Of a DNA stretch of 64,000 nt, positions 37,501 through 46,701 are shown one piece after another (positions within the stretch are counted from its first letter, which is position 1; every line of letters starts with the position of its first letter). The stretch covers positions 1-64,000 of the forward strand of contig JAHDQW010000009.1 of assembly GCA_018433585.1 (NCBI GenBank), written 5' to 3'. The DNA comes from Candidatus Praeruminimicrobium purgamenti (GTDB taxonomy: Bacteria > Elusimicrobiota > Endomicrobiia > Endomicrobiales > Endomicrobiaceae). The translations under genes and the position numbers were made by a program. Below the pieces are notes generated by a model. The model did no database searches, was not told the DNA's origin, and saw only the letters and a program-made list of their open reading frames with translations.

Positions 37501-40500
37501 TTTGTCTAAATCATTATATTTGCCAAAAATTGATTCTAGCTTTTTTTGTATTTCGTTAGTAGTTTTAACTTCTATTAAATCTTTAGCATTTATATTAAAT
37601 ATAGGATTTGTTTTGTCGGCTTTAGGATATTTTTCTTTAAACTTTCTTTCAAAAACAGGCTCATAAGTTTCCTTTTTGACTTGTGAAGCCTCTTCTGCTA
37701 TTTTTCGCGCTTTACCTTGCAATATGTCGCCATAAAGTTCTTTTACTAAATCATAATTGCCGAAAAAGTTTTGAATTCTTAAAAGTATTCTGTCAAAAAA
37801 CAATTTTATTTTTCCCGTTAAACCCTCACGGCTTTTAGCGTATTGGATAAAGTTTTCGGCGATTGTTTCCTCGATATCTGCATATTTTCTTGATGTGCTG
37901 TTTTGTGTAAAATAAGCAAATATTGCTTTTCTTTCGCTGTTTGTTGCAAATAAGTTCAAATATTTATGTACGGCTTCGTGATAATAAGTATCTTTATAAT
38001 CAGCTCTACCGTTCATAATCGCTATCATTCCGTTATAATATTGACCTAAAGCTTCTTTGCCGCTTTCTGTTAAAATTTGGTCAAAAATTTCAATATTTTC
38101 ATCGCCAAACAATTTTTGATTAAGCGCCTTTATGTCGTCAATATTTTGCTCTGACAACCTAAAAGGCTTGACATTTATATTTTTTTGTATTACATTATTA
38201 TTGCTCTCTTGGAAACCCGGGCTTTGTAATCCTGGCAACTTCCTAAGAGAGCTTTTATTTTCGTCTAAATCATAAAATAGATTCCCTTTTCTATCTTCGG
38301 CAATACTGATAAAAATTTCATAAGGTTCATTTTTCAAAACAACTTTATTTTTAAAATAATGGAATTTTATAATATTGTCTTTTCTGTTTTTATAAATATT
38401 TTGGGACCTTACATATTCGGCAGTTTCTATTATTTTTAGTAATTTAGGCACAATCAATAATTTTCTTTCGTCGGCACTGTATGTTTTATATCTTTGTCTT
38501 GATTTTTTTGTAATTCTTATATTTTTATAATTACCGTTATCCACGCTTTTGTTTTGCAAATTGTTTTTATAAAAATCTATTGCATTTTTTCTTAATTCTT
38601 CAATATTGTTATAATTACCAATTTGTTCGATGTCGTTCTGGTTTATTTCAATAGGTTCATTTGTTCTATATTTCGTTTGATAATTCTTGTTTGCGCTTCT
38701 GTATATGTCGCCGAAATAAGACCATAAATCGCCATTATAGCCATGTTCCTGCAAAATCTGTTCAGCTTCGTCATACTTCATTGCGATATCTTTTCTTGAA
38801 GCGTCTTTTGTAAAAAATTTCTGTTTTATTACAGGCGGCAGATTCTTATATTCGCCGTACATTGCATGATTTGGCTCCGGAGCAAAAATTTTAGTTATCC
38901 CCATATCTTTGACGCTGTCTGTCATATATGAAAGTTTTGTTTTTTTAGTTCCGTACATATCTTTCTTTTGCAGCTGTTCAAAAGAGTTTTGCGCGGCTTC
39001 GTATGCGTTTTCTGCTTCGTATCTGATCTGATTTACTTTCCTTTCAATAAGATTTACTTTGTCAGGCGTACTTGTTTCTATCTTGTTTTTAATTCTTTCA
39101 AGCCAGTTTAAATTGTCAGCTGATATACCGCTTGTGAAATTAGCGGTTAAATCTTTTATATCTTCTTTCAAATTTATTTTTTTATTAGCGGCTCTTTTGT
39201 TAAGTTCTTCCGTCGCTTGATTTCGTAGAAAATTCCACGATAAAATTTCGTTGCTTGAAAGTTTTGATTTATTGTCAGATTCGGCGTCTTTATTTATATT
39301 TAAAAAATTATCAATATAATCAATTTCTTTTAAAAGCTGTTCGTCTGTTTTATTCTCAAGTTCTGTTCCTGTATCAATAACTTGAGATTGTTCTGTAAGC
39401 GGCTGCTGTTGTGGTGCCGCAGGCGGCAGATTTTGCTCTCTTAATGTTTCCGTGTTCGGTATTTGTAATTCTCTTTTATTTATATCTGTTATTTGTTGTG
39501 CAGGCTGCACAGGCGTAATATTTTGCTGTGGCTGTACTTTCGGTTTGCCGACATTAGCGGTTAATCCGCCTACAATACCGCCGCTTCCTGCCCCGCCGAT
39601 GAAAGAATCAATAAGACCGGTAGTTAAATCTCTTGCTTTATCATAGCCGAATTTAGCGACTAAGTTTTGACTGAACTGTTGAGCAGTTTCAGTCATACCT
39701 TCACTTGTCATACCCTCAAGAATACTTTTAAATACAGATTGTCCTTTACCGCCGCCGATAAACTTCTCAAGCGGCAGATATTCAAGTCCTGTCGTGCTTA
39801 TTAGGTTTGCTGTGGCTGTTAATACTGCTTTTCTCGAAGCGTCTTCGTCATTATAGCCTTGCACCCTTAAAGCGTCTTTTGCTTCTTGAAAATTCGTTTC
39901 TAAAGCGCTTAGTCCTAAAGCGCTTGCAAGCGCCGACCCTTTTGTTCCTAAGTTCAAACCTTTTTGAGCTATTGCTCCGGTTCCTACGCCGGCAAGCAAA
40001 CTAGGCAATGCCTGTGCTATTGTTATACCGCCGCGCAACATTGAAGGATTTTCTTTCCATGAACCGCCTGTAATTCTTTCGTCGGACGGTACATATTTAT
40101 CACTTACGCCTTTTAAAAAGTCGCTTGTTTTTCTGCTGACAGCGGCAAGACCTTTATAATATGTTTTTAAAAAGTCGTTTGTTTTATTAAGAATTGGCAT
40201 TTTATCGACAAATATAGGCGCTGTATTAGCTAAATATTCGCCGAATTCGCCTGCGCCTGCACCCATTGCTAAAGCTCCCTGAATTGGCGCCTTGCCTAAT
40301 TCCACAAGACTGTTTACATCTTCGGCGCCTGCAGGTTTAAGAGGTACTTTTTGCATACCTTTTTGTATTAGTCCGCCTGCCAGCGGGTCCGTTATAGTTT
40401 TGGTAATAATATCTAATGCCGTATTAGTTTCTTTCTTTGGTATTTCAATATTGTTGTCTGTTAAATATTTGTCAGGGTCAAAAGTTTTGCCGTTTTCAAC

Positions 40501-40614
40501 AACATTAATATTGTTTTTAGCCATGTATTCATCAGGGTTAAATTGAGATGACGTTTCTTTTGTAGGCTCAACCATAAGCTTATTTTTTGCTATATATTCA
40601 TCGGGATTAAACAT
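34588..40614 (-). CDS. Giant polyvalent ejection protein with zinc-protease motif
   Basis: This 2008-residue protein is the last gene of the structural operon, where podoviruses keep ejection proteins. It starts with three short repeats of the form F(N/D)PD(E/K)Y. Hydrophobic Gly/Ala-rich stretches (about 75-130, 190-260 and 335-355) could insert in membranes. A segment near 695-790 (ITKKSRQRYKTYS...FHYFKNKVVLKNEPYEIFI) resembles the LPD3-like domains of polyvalent proteins. HEAVH at 879-883 with Glu920 in ETIAEN forms a gluzincin-type site. A 65-residue unit ending FGITRIVTQxQF occurs twice (about 1163-1228 and 1387-1451). The C-terminal region (LDHLQVGTAF...AERTQSSGNLVDRPPI) is typical of phage polyvalent proteins. 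It probably enters the host with DNA. Confidence 0.8.
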   Translation of the reverse strand: MFNPDEYIAKNKLMVEPTKETSSQFNPDEYMAKNNINVVENGKTFDPDKYLTDNNIEIPKKETNTALDIITKTITDPLAGGLIQKGMQKVPLKPAGAEDVNSLVELGKAPIQGALAMGAGAGEFGEYLANTAPIFVDKMPILNKTNDFLKTYYKGLAAVSRKTSDFLKGVSDKYVPSDERITGGSWKENPSMLRGGITIAQALPSLLAGVGTGAIAQKGLNLGTKGSALASALGLSALETNFQEAKDALRVQGYNDEDASRKAVLTATANLISTTGLEYLPLEKFIGGGKGQSVFKSILEGMTSEGMTETAQQFSQNLVAKFGYDKARDLTTGLIDSFIGGAGSGGIVGGLTANVGKPKVQPQQNITPVQPAQQITDINKRELQIPNTETLREQNLPPAAPQQQPLTEQSQVIDTGTELENKTDEQLLKEIDYIDNFLNINKDAESDNKSKLSSNEILSWNFLRNQATEELNKRAANKKINLKEDIKDLTANFTSGISADNLNWLERIKNKIETSTPDKVNLIERKVNQIRYEAENAYEAAQNSFEQLQKKDMYGTKKTKLSYMTDSVKDMGITKIFAPEPNHAMYGEYKNLPPVIKQKFFTKDASRKDIAMKYDEAEQILQEHGYNGDLWSYFGDIYRSANKNYQTKYRTNEPIEINQNDIEQIGNYNNIEELRKNAIDFYKNNLQNKSVDNGNYKNIRITKKSRQRYKTYSADERKLLIVPKLLKIIETAEYVRSQNIYKNRKDNIIKFHYFKNKVVLKNEPYEIFISIAEDRKGNLFYDLDENKSSLRKLPGLQSPGFQESNNNVIQKNINVKPFRLSEQNIDDIKALNQKLFGDENIEIFDQILTESGKEALGQYYNGMIAIMNGRADYKDTYYHEAVHKYLNLFATNSERKAIFAYFTQNSTSRKYADIEETIAENFIQYAKSREGLTGKIKLFFDRILLRIQNFFGNYDLVKELYGDILQGKARKIAEEASQVKKETYEPVFERKFKEKYPKADKTNPIFNINAKDLIEVKTTNEIQKKLESIFGKYNDLDKMDEGEINVSDMFDLANEYMADLEYAAKTRDYIETSYLIKKVRKEILDFNKKKNYNTNEREDLYDEPKENQKISKPKRKDLLRAKKSSERDLLPPTDNGSLQVELFEKSKKYRMEDKTKIPNGIKELSQDEINDMLADNTTEEKKELFDYIDNQIKKGLSYDEIIKASKEDRDNFGITRIVTQGQFERFVKNIKDDSRKIIDLIEPIQQKKQADILEPFTKDASQTQQQPPKKWHSNDFNMNGGRYTLVKQTRNMPTDILDALRDNKLTDLSTRQAGQLSTLAPTRACEVVDGKRFGIFKEKFLLPIQEADKNFNMELKQQKAEAEKMFRGLDKQTLQDIFNYVEHTPLTSEQIDKIFKENTAKERQDLFDYIDDLVSKTLPYDDVLKVIKNDQENFGITRIVTQEQFDKLYGHRLREKLNGKPNFDTIQRVGKWLRIKYDDYIDRLNKERAAIGKDLVHKRTNYITHLMELNAVDEILQYIGNNLTDVPASMLSISMYTKPNSPFFKFAKPRLGYKTIKDAKKSYFTYLEPVLKNIHFTRPIKNGRDILEYKVETVGEYEGNKPQKFSLFAMQMPNAYKYFTNYINSLSGKRELIDKEFQTTATILNETNKLFSAGSIGGNLSTAITQFLSSRNTVAETNVFAIKGALRMLTPSGRLFYKNNSRIGAGRSYEPAMISDRLLGSKLLGYTHKRISETASFLISFLDHLQVGTAFIAGYEQAKYMGLNEKDAIRYGDDVAERTQSSGNLVDRPPINRGKIKVGLNQFNTFVYNEWSQLKQDMIKGIIKAEQSKQEYTKEGLGAIKANSRGKAFGRIIMYIAMTAILSSIYDAAGLPNNLKMEDDDKDENFFEVLKNYLLNSVPGLGTVRFGGSPFFKGGYNLLLYIAGTENDRDEALKALKGIGARIVPAGGQISKTWGGIQAINNNGVVRSGKGRFLYRLDTSNIPEVARALAFGTRQTQAGKKYLEKYKK

Positions 40615-40626
40615 CGTTTAACTCCT

Positions 40627-41622
40627 CTATTGTTGATATTTTGTTAAAAGATTTTTTTTAATTATTGCAGCTTTAGGATTGTTTGGATTTGCGTTGACCC
40701 ATTGCCATGCTTGAGCGTCTTCGTCATTCATTATTAAATTAATATCGCCGCCTTTGTACCAAGGCTTATCGATAACTACATTTTGATATTTAGGCACTAC
40801 AATTTCATCAAGAGTTCTTAAACCGGCTCTGTAATCACTTAGCCCCTGCTGTAATTCATCTAGTTGTTTTTTTGCTATCTCTATATCGCCGGCGGTTGCA
40901 GTTCCGTTGACGTTATTTATTGTTTTTTGCAGATTTTGTTGTTGCATTAATAGTGTTCTAAATTTTTGTTTATTTTCTTCGCCTTTTCTCTTTTCTTCGG
41001 CTTTGTCTGCGGCGGCCTGCTTTTTGTCTTCTGCTGCCTGCGATTTATATGTATCATAATAATTTGCCTGTGAATTTTTCAGTTTGGCTTCTGCCTGCTT
41101 TAGGGCAATATCTGCCGCAGATGTTCTGTCTCCGTACTTAATAGTAGGGCCTGTCATAGACATACTTATTTCGCTTGGCAATAAATTGCTTGCGTTTGCG
41201 GCAACATCAGCAAGTCTGTTTACTTTTTCCTGCCTGTTTGTATCAAAAATATTACGGTTATTATTGCCGTTAATTTGATTAAGGTACTTTGAAATCATAT
41301 CGTTATTACTGTTTTTAGCCAAATCGACAAGAAACGAGTTTCCTGTATCAACAGGGAACCCGGTCTGCTGCTGCGCCTGCTGCATTAAAGCATTTTGATA
41401 TTTTTGTTCATTTGCAAGTTTCTGCATTTCTATAAGTTTCGCTAAATTATTAATATCAGCTGTTGCATACTGCCGCTCCAATAACTGTTTTTCTTTTTGG
41501 TCCTGCATACCTTTTTGTATTCCGCCCATAGCGGCAAGTATAGCGCTTGTTACAGGGTTATTTTGTCTCTTATAATCTGCGTTTGCTCTTGCTATATTAT
41601 ATAATTCTTGTAAACCTGCCAT
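40627..41622 (-). CDS. Helical phage virion protein, probable ejection component
   Basis: The 331-residue product is Gln/Ala/Lys-rich with long predicted coiled coils (AEAKLKNSQANYYDTYKSQAAEDKKQAAADKAEEKRK). It lacks a signal peptide. A strong GGGGGG ribosome site precedes the ATG. Its place between the small Ala/Ser-rich protein and the giant polyvalent protein matches the internal-protein block of P22-like and T7-like phages. No family is recognised. Confidence 0.6.
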   Translation of the reverse strand: MAGLQELYNIARANADYKRQNNPVTSAILAAMGGIQKGMQDQKEKQLLERQYATADINNLAKLIEMQKLANEQKYQNALMQQAQQQTGFPVDTGNSFLVDLAKNSNNDMISKYLNQINGNNNRNIFDTNRQEKVNRLADVAANASNLLPSEISMSMTGPTIKYGDRTSAADIALKQAEAKLKNSQANYYDTYKSQAAEDKKQAAADKAEEKRKGEENKQKFRTLLMQQQNLQKTINNVNGTATAGDIEIAKKQLDELQQGLSDYRAGLRTLDEIVVPKYQNVVIDKPWYKGGDINLIMNDEDAQAWQWVNANPNNPKAAIIKKNLLTKYQQ

Positions 41623-41635
41623 TTTTTTGCCCCCC

Positions 41636-42517
41636 TTAATTCCAAAGTCCTAATTTATTTGTTCCGTATATGTTATTTAAAAGGCTTGAGGTTGCCGATG
41701 ATGTTCCTGATGTTCCCGAAGCTGACTTATTATAAAGAGCGTTTGCGCCTAACGCAATACCGCTGTTGATAACATCTACCCACGGATTTGTTGACGGTAC
41801 TGATACGCTTTGTCCGCCTTGTGAACCTAAAACAGAGTTATAAGCGCTTAGCCTATTTTGGGTATTTTGGTTTGTATAATTGCTTCCGGCATTGATATTA
41901 TTCAAAGCATACCCTTGTTTCTGTCCTTGTAGCGTTACAAGGTTTCCTAAAGCACTCATTTTTTTATTTGCATTATCTTCGTATAATGACGCTAATGTAT
42001 TGTTTAAATTGTTTGTATAATTAGTATTTAAGTCGCTCAATGCCCTGTTTCTCGATGTTGAAAAAAACTTGCCGCTTGCACCTAAAGAAGCGTTTAGATT
42101 ACTCGAAGCGTCGGCAAGTTCTTTCAATGCAGAATTTTTATAATTGGCGTAATAACCTTTTGAGTTATAAGGGTCATATTCGCCGGCTAATACTTTCTGA
42201 TATTCGCTTTCTGCCTGCTTGTATAAAGTTGGGTCTGTTTGTAACAATTTAAGCAAAGAGCTTTCAGTCAAGTTTTGTATCTGACTTTTTCCGCCTGTTC
42301 CAAAATAGCCGTTATTTGCATAACCAAGCAAAGCGTCAAGGCTTGCCGACTGTTCAGGCGTAAGAGATGACGAAGCTGTTTCGCTTCCGCCGCCGAATAA
42401 ACTGCTTAATCCGCCTGCAACAGCACTGCCTACAATCATACCTGTAACAGGGTCAATAATACTGAAAAACATCGGTCTTAAAAATATCCCCAGCAAATAG
42501 CGTAAAAATCTTGACAT
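41636..42517 (-). CDS. Phage DNA-transfer/ejection-like protein
   Basis: The N-terminus (IDPVTGMIVGSAVAGGLSSLFGGGS) is a Gly/Ala-rich hydrophobic region. The rest is Asn/Ser/Leu-rich helical sequence (LNASLGASGKFFSTSRNRALSDLNTNYTNNLNNTLASLY). This layout is common in podovirus ejection proteins such as P22 gp7-like proteins. GAGAGG lies before the start. Neighbours are a small protein and the coiled-coil virion protein. Assignment rests on layout, not on a motif. Confidence 0.6.
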   Translation of the reverse strand: MSRFLRYLLGIFLRPMFFSIIDPVTGMIVGSAVAGGLSSLFGGGSETASSSLTPEQSASLDALLGYANNGYFGTGGKSQIQNLTESSLLKLLQTDPTLYKQAESEYQKVLAGEYDPYNSKGYYANYKNSALKELADASSNLNASLGASGKFFSTSRNRALSDLNTNYTNNLNNTLASLYEDNANKKMSALGNLVTLQGQKQGYALNNINAGSNYTNQNTQNRLSAYNSVLGSQGGQSVSVPSTNPWVDVINSGIALGANALYNKSASGTSGTSSATSSLLNNIYGTNKLGLWN

Positions 42518-42533
42518 TGTACACCTCTCTTAT

Positions 42534-42863
42534 TTAAAAAATTAATATTTTGTAGTTCCCGACGACAGTACCTTTTACGTTTAAGCTTGTTGTTGTATGA
42601 GTTGTCATATATACTATACCGCCGCAAGAGCCTATCATTATTAACCCTTCAGGCTCTCTTTTCAGTTTATGCGTCAAACTGACAGGCTCGTCAACATTTG
42701 TAATTTCAACGCTTATAGTTTGGCTGTCAAAATTATCTTTAAATGACAAACTTCCGTTAACAACGTCTTTAATCTTTTTAAAAACATTATTAAGCGCATA
42801 AATCAACTCGTTGTCTTCTTTGGTTTGCGGTTTTGGCAAAACCGTATCTTTAATTACAGCCAT
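42534..42863 (-). CDS. Small phage virion-associated protein
   Basis: A 109-residue soluble protein (MAVIKDTVLPKPQTKEDNEL...) with an N-terminal helix and a beta-rich end (VSLTHKLKREPEGLIMIGSCGGIVYMTTHTT). Its start overlaps the stop of the tail-hub-like gene by one base, and it lies in the tail/ejection block. The pattern recalls small podovirus tail-associated proteins that form trimeric caps, but I cannot name it. Confidence 0.55.
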   Translation of the reverse strand: MAVIKDTVLPKPQTKEDNELIYALNNVFKKIKDVVNGSLSFKDNFDSQTISVEITNVDEPVSLTHKLKREPEGLIMIGSCGGIVYMTTHTTTSLNVKGTVVGNYKILIF

Positions 42864-44404
42864 TATTTTATTTCCTCTCTTCCTAAAACTTCAATTTGAA
42901 ATTGTTTAAGCGCCCACTTTTCGCCTTTTGACGAATTTGAAAATTTAAAACGGATAGTGTCGGACACATAATCAAAATAAAATACTTTTGGGCTTGTAGG
43001 CTTTGGGAACTCCGGGTCAAGTTTAATCGTTTGTCCGCTTTCCCATGTCAGACCTTTATCAAGACTGCAATTTAAAGTTAAGCTGTCGCCTTTAGCCCAC
43101 ACCGTGAGTTTGATCCAGCGTGCCAGTTTTGCACTGTCTGTATAATAATCTCTTGTCTCAAAAACTGTAGGAATTACACTGTCAACATCATCGTTAACAG
43201 TACTGTCAATTATTGTTGTTTTCCCGTCTACACGCCCGAAAACAACCTTTTTATGCAAAGCTAACAATTTAAGATTGTCAAAAGGAAAATTTGCGTCATT
43301 CATAGGAATGTTAATATCTTGTATCATTACAGAGTTATCAGATGTGAAATATCCTGCACAGTTTACCCCGATACGCTGATCTTTAAAAATAGTTCCCAAA
43401 ACATAATTGTATTTATATACTGTATAAGGGCCTTCGTCATTGCCTAACGGAATACCTACCCAATATTCGTCGCTTTCAGGTACCACTATTGACCAACAAC
43501 GATGATATTTTTCAGGATTAAGCGACGCCCTTATGTCTTCCTGCATTGGCGAATCAACGAGCGGGGCAGATGTGCCGTTAAACAATCTTAATCCGTCTTT
43601 CGCAAGAAAAATCTGTACGCCGGTATTAAGCGTCCTTATTGTATTATGACAGCAAGTTCCTACGCCGGTTGCCGTCTTTTCAAAAGAAAATACATCAGAC
43701 GACGAAACTAATGCACCTAAATATATTGATTTTTCCTTGTGGACTGCAAGATACTGGCCGAAAGTTCCTATTCCTGTTATCTCTTCGTCGTTGTTTTCGT
43801 CAATCAACATTTGTCCGCCGGCGTTTCCGTCAGCCCATTCTTCGATATTTCCCGTATCGCTCCACAATATTTGGTTGCCTAGCCAGGTTACGCCGTTGTT
43901 TATATTTGCCAAAATCAAATATGCGCCGAAAGCACATACATATTTTGCTTTGTTTGTCGTTCCGCCCAAATCTTTAATTTTTGCGGCGGCGGTATCATAT
44001 ACTTTAATTGCGTCTATCCCGTTTGTAAAAACCAATACAGGTAATCCGTCAATATCAAACGCAACGGCATAACTTATTACATTATCTACAGAACCCGTTA
44101 AATCCGTGTCGCCTGTTACGTCTATCCATACTTTTGAATTACTGTTATATCTTTGTACTTTTTTACGGCCGATACGCAGCAAATAATTAACTTCTTCTCT
44201 TTTAAATTCACAAACTGCCATTATTTCTTTGTCTGCGGCCGCAATATCTGCGTCCTGAAACAACTTAGTGCCGTAAATCTTTTGGACGATATTTCGCACA
44301 ACTTGCATATTTAACACTTCCGGTATTGTACCGGAAGAGATAAACTCTGCAGGAGCAGATGTATTTAAACCTTTATTTGGCAATACTTCCATTAAATAAG
44401 CCAT
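42863..44404 (-). CDS. Tail hub/stabilisation protein, P22 gp10-like
   Basis: This 513-residue protein is a run of beta-strands with repeated W, D and G motifs suggesting a beta-propeller (YVCAFGAYLILANINNGVTWLGNQILWSD, FGQYLAVHKEKSIYLGA, IFLAKDGLRLFNG). This pattern and the ordering (adaptor, collar, hub, ejection proteins) match the packaged-DNA stabilisation or tail hub protein of P22-like phages (gp10, 472 residues). It would cap the portal and bind the needle or fibres. Confidence 0.68.
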   Translation of the reverse strand: MAYLMEVLPNKGLNTSAPAEFISSGTIPEVLNMQVVRNIVQKIYGTKLFQDADIAAADKEIMAVCEFKREEVNYLLRIGRKKVQRYNSNSKVWIDVTGDTDLTGSVDNVISYAVAFDIDGLPVLVFTNGIDAIKVYDTAAAKIKDLGGTTNKAKYVCAFGAYLILANINNGVTWLGNQILWSDTGNIEEWADGNAGGQMLIDENNDEEITGIGTFGQYLAVHKEKSIYLGALVSSSDVFSFEKTATGVGTCCHNTIRTLNTGVQIFLAKDGLRLFNGTSAPLVDSPMQEDIRASLNPEKYHRCWSIVVPESDEYWVGIPLGNDEGPYTVYKYNYVLGTIFKDQRIGVNCAGYFTSDNSVMIQDINIPMNDANFPFDNLKLLALHKKVVFGRVDGKTTIIDSTVNDDVDSVIPTVFETRDYYTDSAKLARWIKLTVWAKGDSLTLNCSLDKGLTWESGQTIKLDPEFPKPTSPKVFYFDYVSDTIRFKFSNSSKGEKWALKQFQIEVLGREEIK

Positions 44405-44406
44405 AT

Positions 44407-45132
44407 TTAATATCCTTTAAACATTATGAAAGCTAAAGCATAATACGGCGGTAAATTGTTATGTGCTGTATCGGCTCCGGTATCTTCAATAGATTGCACA
44501 CCTTGCCAGGTTATCCCGTAATTTGCTTCTGATGCATTATAATCGCCGCCGCCTCTTCCGCCGCCGCCGCCGCCGTCTCTTCTGAAAAATCTGTGTGTAT
44601 GTTTTGGCATTTCAGCTATTGTCAAAGTATGTTCAGCTTCGCCGCCTTCGGACGCTATGTCATAGTCGTTTCCTGCACCGATTATAAATTTATCCCGTAA
44701 ATCAGGCGTGTCATTTGTTCCGTCGCAAAGTACCCAACCTTTTTTGTTAGCTTCTAGCTCTTCTAATGTTCCTGACCACATAGCAATCATTCCTTCCATA
44801 TCGTCCATACATAATAATTTCCGTTTCTTTCCTTCGGTATTTTTAAAAATAACGCATTCAGTTTCGTCTTCGTCGTCATCTCTGTCATTAGCTTTAGCGT
44901 ATAAAACAATGCTGTTTGTATCAGGCAACAAATCGTCATCAGCCAATAACAGCGATACTTTTATATGCTTTCCAAAATCTGCAACGTCGCCTGTTGCGTC
45001 CATTTTGTGGTCAACGCCAAATATTTCACGCACGGAAACTTTTAATTTTCTGATATAATTGTCAACCGTCGAAACGTTTTCTGTGCCTTTAGGTACTGTT
45101 TCATCCCACCCGTAAGTCAATACTAATCCCAT
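44407..45132 (-). CDS. Phage tail-collar domain protein
   Basis: The first half binds the virion (VDNYIRKLKVSVREIFGVDHKMD is a common fibre-base motif). The second half is a tail-collar domain: GWVLCDGTNDTPDLRDKFIIGAG, GGEAEHTLTIAEMPKHTH, and the end HNNLPPYYALAFIM. A glycine-rich loop (RRDGGGGGGRGGGDYN) sits in the variable insertion. Such domains form short fibre tips. The secreted host protein at 26465-27325 shares this domain, one of the more striking links between phage and host here. Confidence 0.85.
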   Translation of the reverse strand: MGLVLTYGWDETVPKGTENVSTVDNYIRKLKVSVREIFGVDHKMDATGDVADFGKHIKVSLLLADDDLLPDTNSIVLYAKANDRDDDEDETECVIFKNTEGKKRKLLCMDDMEGMIAMWSGTLEELEANKKGWVLCDGTNDTPDLRDKFIIGAGNDYDIASEGGEAEHTLTIAEMPKHTHRFFRRDGGGGGGRGGGDYNASEANYGITWQGVQSIEDTGADTAHNNLPPYYALAFIMFKGY

Positions 45133-45143
45133 GATATTTGCTC

Positions 45144-45785
45144 CTATAAATCGTTATATTCGACAAATTGCACGCTGTCGCTTTTTGCTTTATTATTGGA
45201 TTCGGCTTTTTCAAAAAATTTGACATAAAGCCCTTGATAATTTACTGCAGTTTCAAAATCTTGTAGATCTGCCAAAACTCTGAACAATACGCCATATTTA
45301 AGCGTTTCTCTGTATTGGTCGCTCAACGGTATATAATCGCTTTGACGGGTTAATGTATCGGTTAAAAAAGTTCCGCAGCAAACCGTATAATCGTACGTAA
45401 TTTTGTCCGGTATCGGATAAATAAACAGTTTGTTGCCAAATACGCAATAATGCGACGGTACGCCTGTAATATTGTTATCCTGTGGGTTTGGCAAGAGATT
45501 ATCCCATTCCTGCTTGGATATTTTTTTCAACGGAGCAAACGAGCTTTTACTCTCATCGGCAATCGTTACATTAGTTATAAATCCCGAAAAATTTACAGGA
45601 AGACCAAAACAGTATTGCCCGAGTTCTTCTATTCCTTTTGTTATCTGCTCGTTTTTGAATTCTTCAAAAGGAGAATTCATAATCATATCGTTAATCGTGT
45701 CTTTTAACGCTTCGAAAATTTCTGCTTCTTTGTCTGTTCTTTTAAGAGCTTTCAGTATGTATTGATAAAATTCTTCGCCGTTCAT
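45144..45785 (-). CDS. Head-to-tail adaptor protein
   Basis: The 213-residue protein is helical at its start (FYQYILKALKRTDKEAEIFEALKDTINDM). It then has the adaptor-type central motif GVPSHYCVFGNKLFIYPIPDKITYDYTVCCG, followed by ETLKYGVLFRVLADLQDFETAVNYQGLY. This combination is seen in portal-adaptor proteins of short-tailed phages, which join portal and tail. Its position upstream of the collar and hub genes agrees. Confidence 0.68.
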   Translation of the reverse strand: MNGEEFYQYILKALKRTDKEAEIFEALKDTINDMIMNSPFEEFKNEQITKGIEELGQYCFGLPVNFSGFITNVTIADESKSSFAPLKKISKQEWDNLLPNPQDNNITGVPSHYCVFGNKLFIYPIPDKITYDYTVCCGTFLTDTLTRQSDYIPLSDQYRETLKYGVLFRVLADLQDFETAVNYQGLYVKFFEKAESNNKAKSDSVQFVEYNDL

Positions 45786-45794
45786 AATATCCCC

Positions 45795-46349
45795 CTATAA
45801 ATAAACATTTAAAGATAAACTTAATATATCTTTACCTACGGCAATACCTATACTTGTGTTATCGAACATCGGCAAAAAATCTGTCGTGCGGCGGTCAATC
45901 ATTGCGTACGGTTTCAATTCCTGCGATACGCCGGCTGATAATCCCCACCTATTCCAGTAAATCAAGCGAAAAGCTAATCCGCCTTTTATTCCGTCGTCAT
46001 AAAATACGTCTATATTAGGCTTTATGCAAAACCCTTTTGTTTTAACATCGACAACGATGTTATCGTCATTATCAACAGTTATCTCAGCTCCGCTTTCTAT
46101 CGGCACATACTTGATTTGTGTAATGACTTTCTGTTCGGCGGTTTTGTATTTCCAGACAATTTTTTCTTTTGATACACTTGCAGACATTTTGATTTGTTCT
46201 GTAAGTTCTCCGTTAGTCGTCTTAAGCTCGTTTATAGACATTGTCAATTTGTCTATAGTTTTTGCCTGCGTATAGTTTTTTATCCTGAAATAAACAAAAA
46301 CAAAAAGAGTTAAAATCGCAAGAAAAACTATTAATATGTTTTTAAACAT
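45795..46349 (-). CDS. Membrane-anchored lysis-cassette protein, possible spanin
   Basis: One N-terminal membrane helix (ILIVFLAILTLFVFVYFRI) is followed by a coiled coil (IDKLTMSINELKTTNGELTEQIKMS) and a beta-rich end (GLAFRLIYWNRWGLSAGVSQELKPYAMIDRR). It follows the holin-like gene with an 8-base overlap. The layout suits an inner-membrane spanin, with the terminal beta-part perhaps contacting the outer membrane. No separate outer spanin is seen, so a one-protein spanin is a possibility. Sequence family unknown. Confidence 0.55.
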   Translation of the reverse strand: MFKNILIVFLAILTLFVFVYFRIKNYTQAKTIDKLTMSINELKTTNGELTEQIKMSASVSKEKIVWKYKTAEQKVITQIKYVPIESGAEITVDNDDNIVVDVKTKGFCIKPNIDVFYDDGIKGGLAFRLIYWNRWGLSAGVSQELKPYAMIDRRTTDFLPMFDNTSIGIAVGKDILSLSLNVYL

Positions 46350-46701
46350 TTTTTTGCTCCGTAAAATCTACACCCGTTTTATTTTTGAACAAAGCAAACA
46401 AAATCTTTTTAATTCCGTTAAAATTTATGTAAACAAACTGAATAAGCCCGAGCATATCAAGGCTTGCAGCTGTCAGCCAGGCAGAAAAAGTATTGTCTAT
46501 ATACTTTGCTAATATCAACGCTATAAAATAGCCGCTAAAAACCGAAAACAACAGCATAACAGCTTGTATCAATATATTGTTCCATTCTCTCTTCTGTATG
46601 CTTTCTTTTACTTTCTTTTCAAACTGCATTGCAAAAACAAAACCGAAAGATAATGCAGTCATCAATATCGCCGTTAACAACAAAACTGTTTTTAATTCCA
46701 T
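46342..46701 (-). CDS. Holin-like membrane protein
   Basis: The start at 46701 has AGGAG nine bases upstream; an ATG ten codons earlier falls inside the lysozyme gene before this site. The 119-residue product has three hydrophobic helices (TVLLLTAILMTALSFGFVFAM, ILIQAVMLLFSVFSGYFIAL and a weaker third) and a basic Lys-rich tail. It directly follows the endolysin gene with a 10-base overlap, the classic lysis-cassette order. Confidence 0.68.
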   Translation of the reverse strand: MELKTVLLLTAILMTALSFGFVFAMQFEKKVKESIQKREWNNILIQAVMLLFSVFSGYFIALILAKYIDNTFSAWLTAASLDMLGLIQFVYINFNGIKKILFALFKNKTGVDFTEQKNV

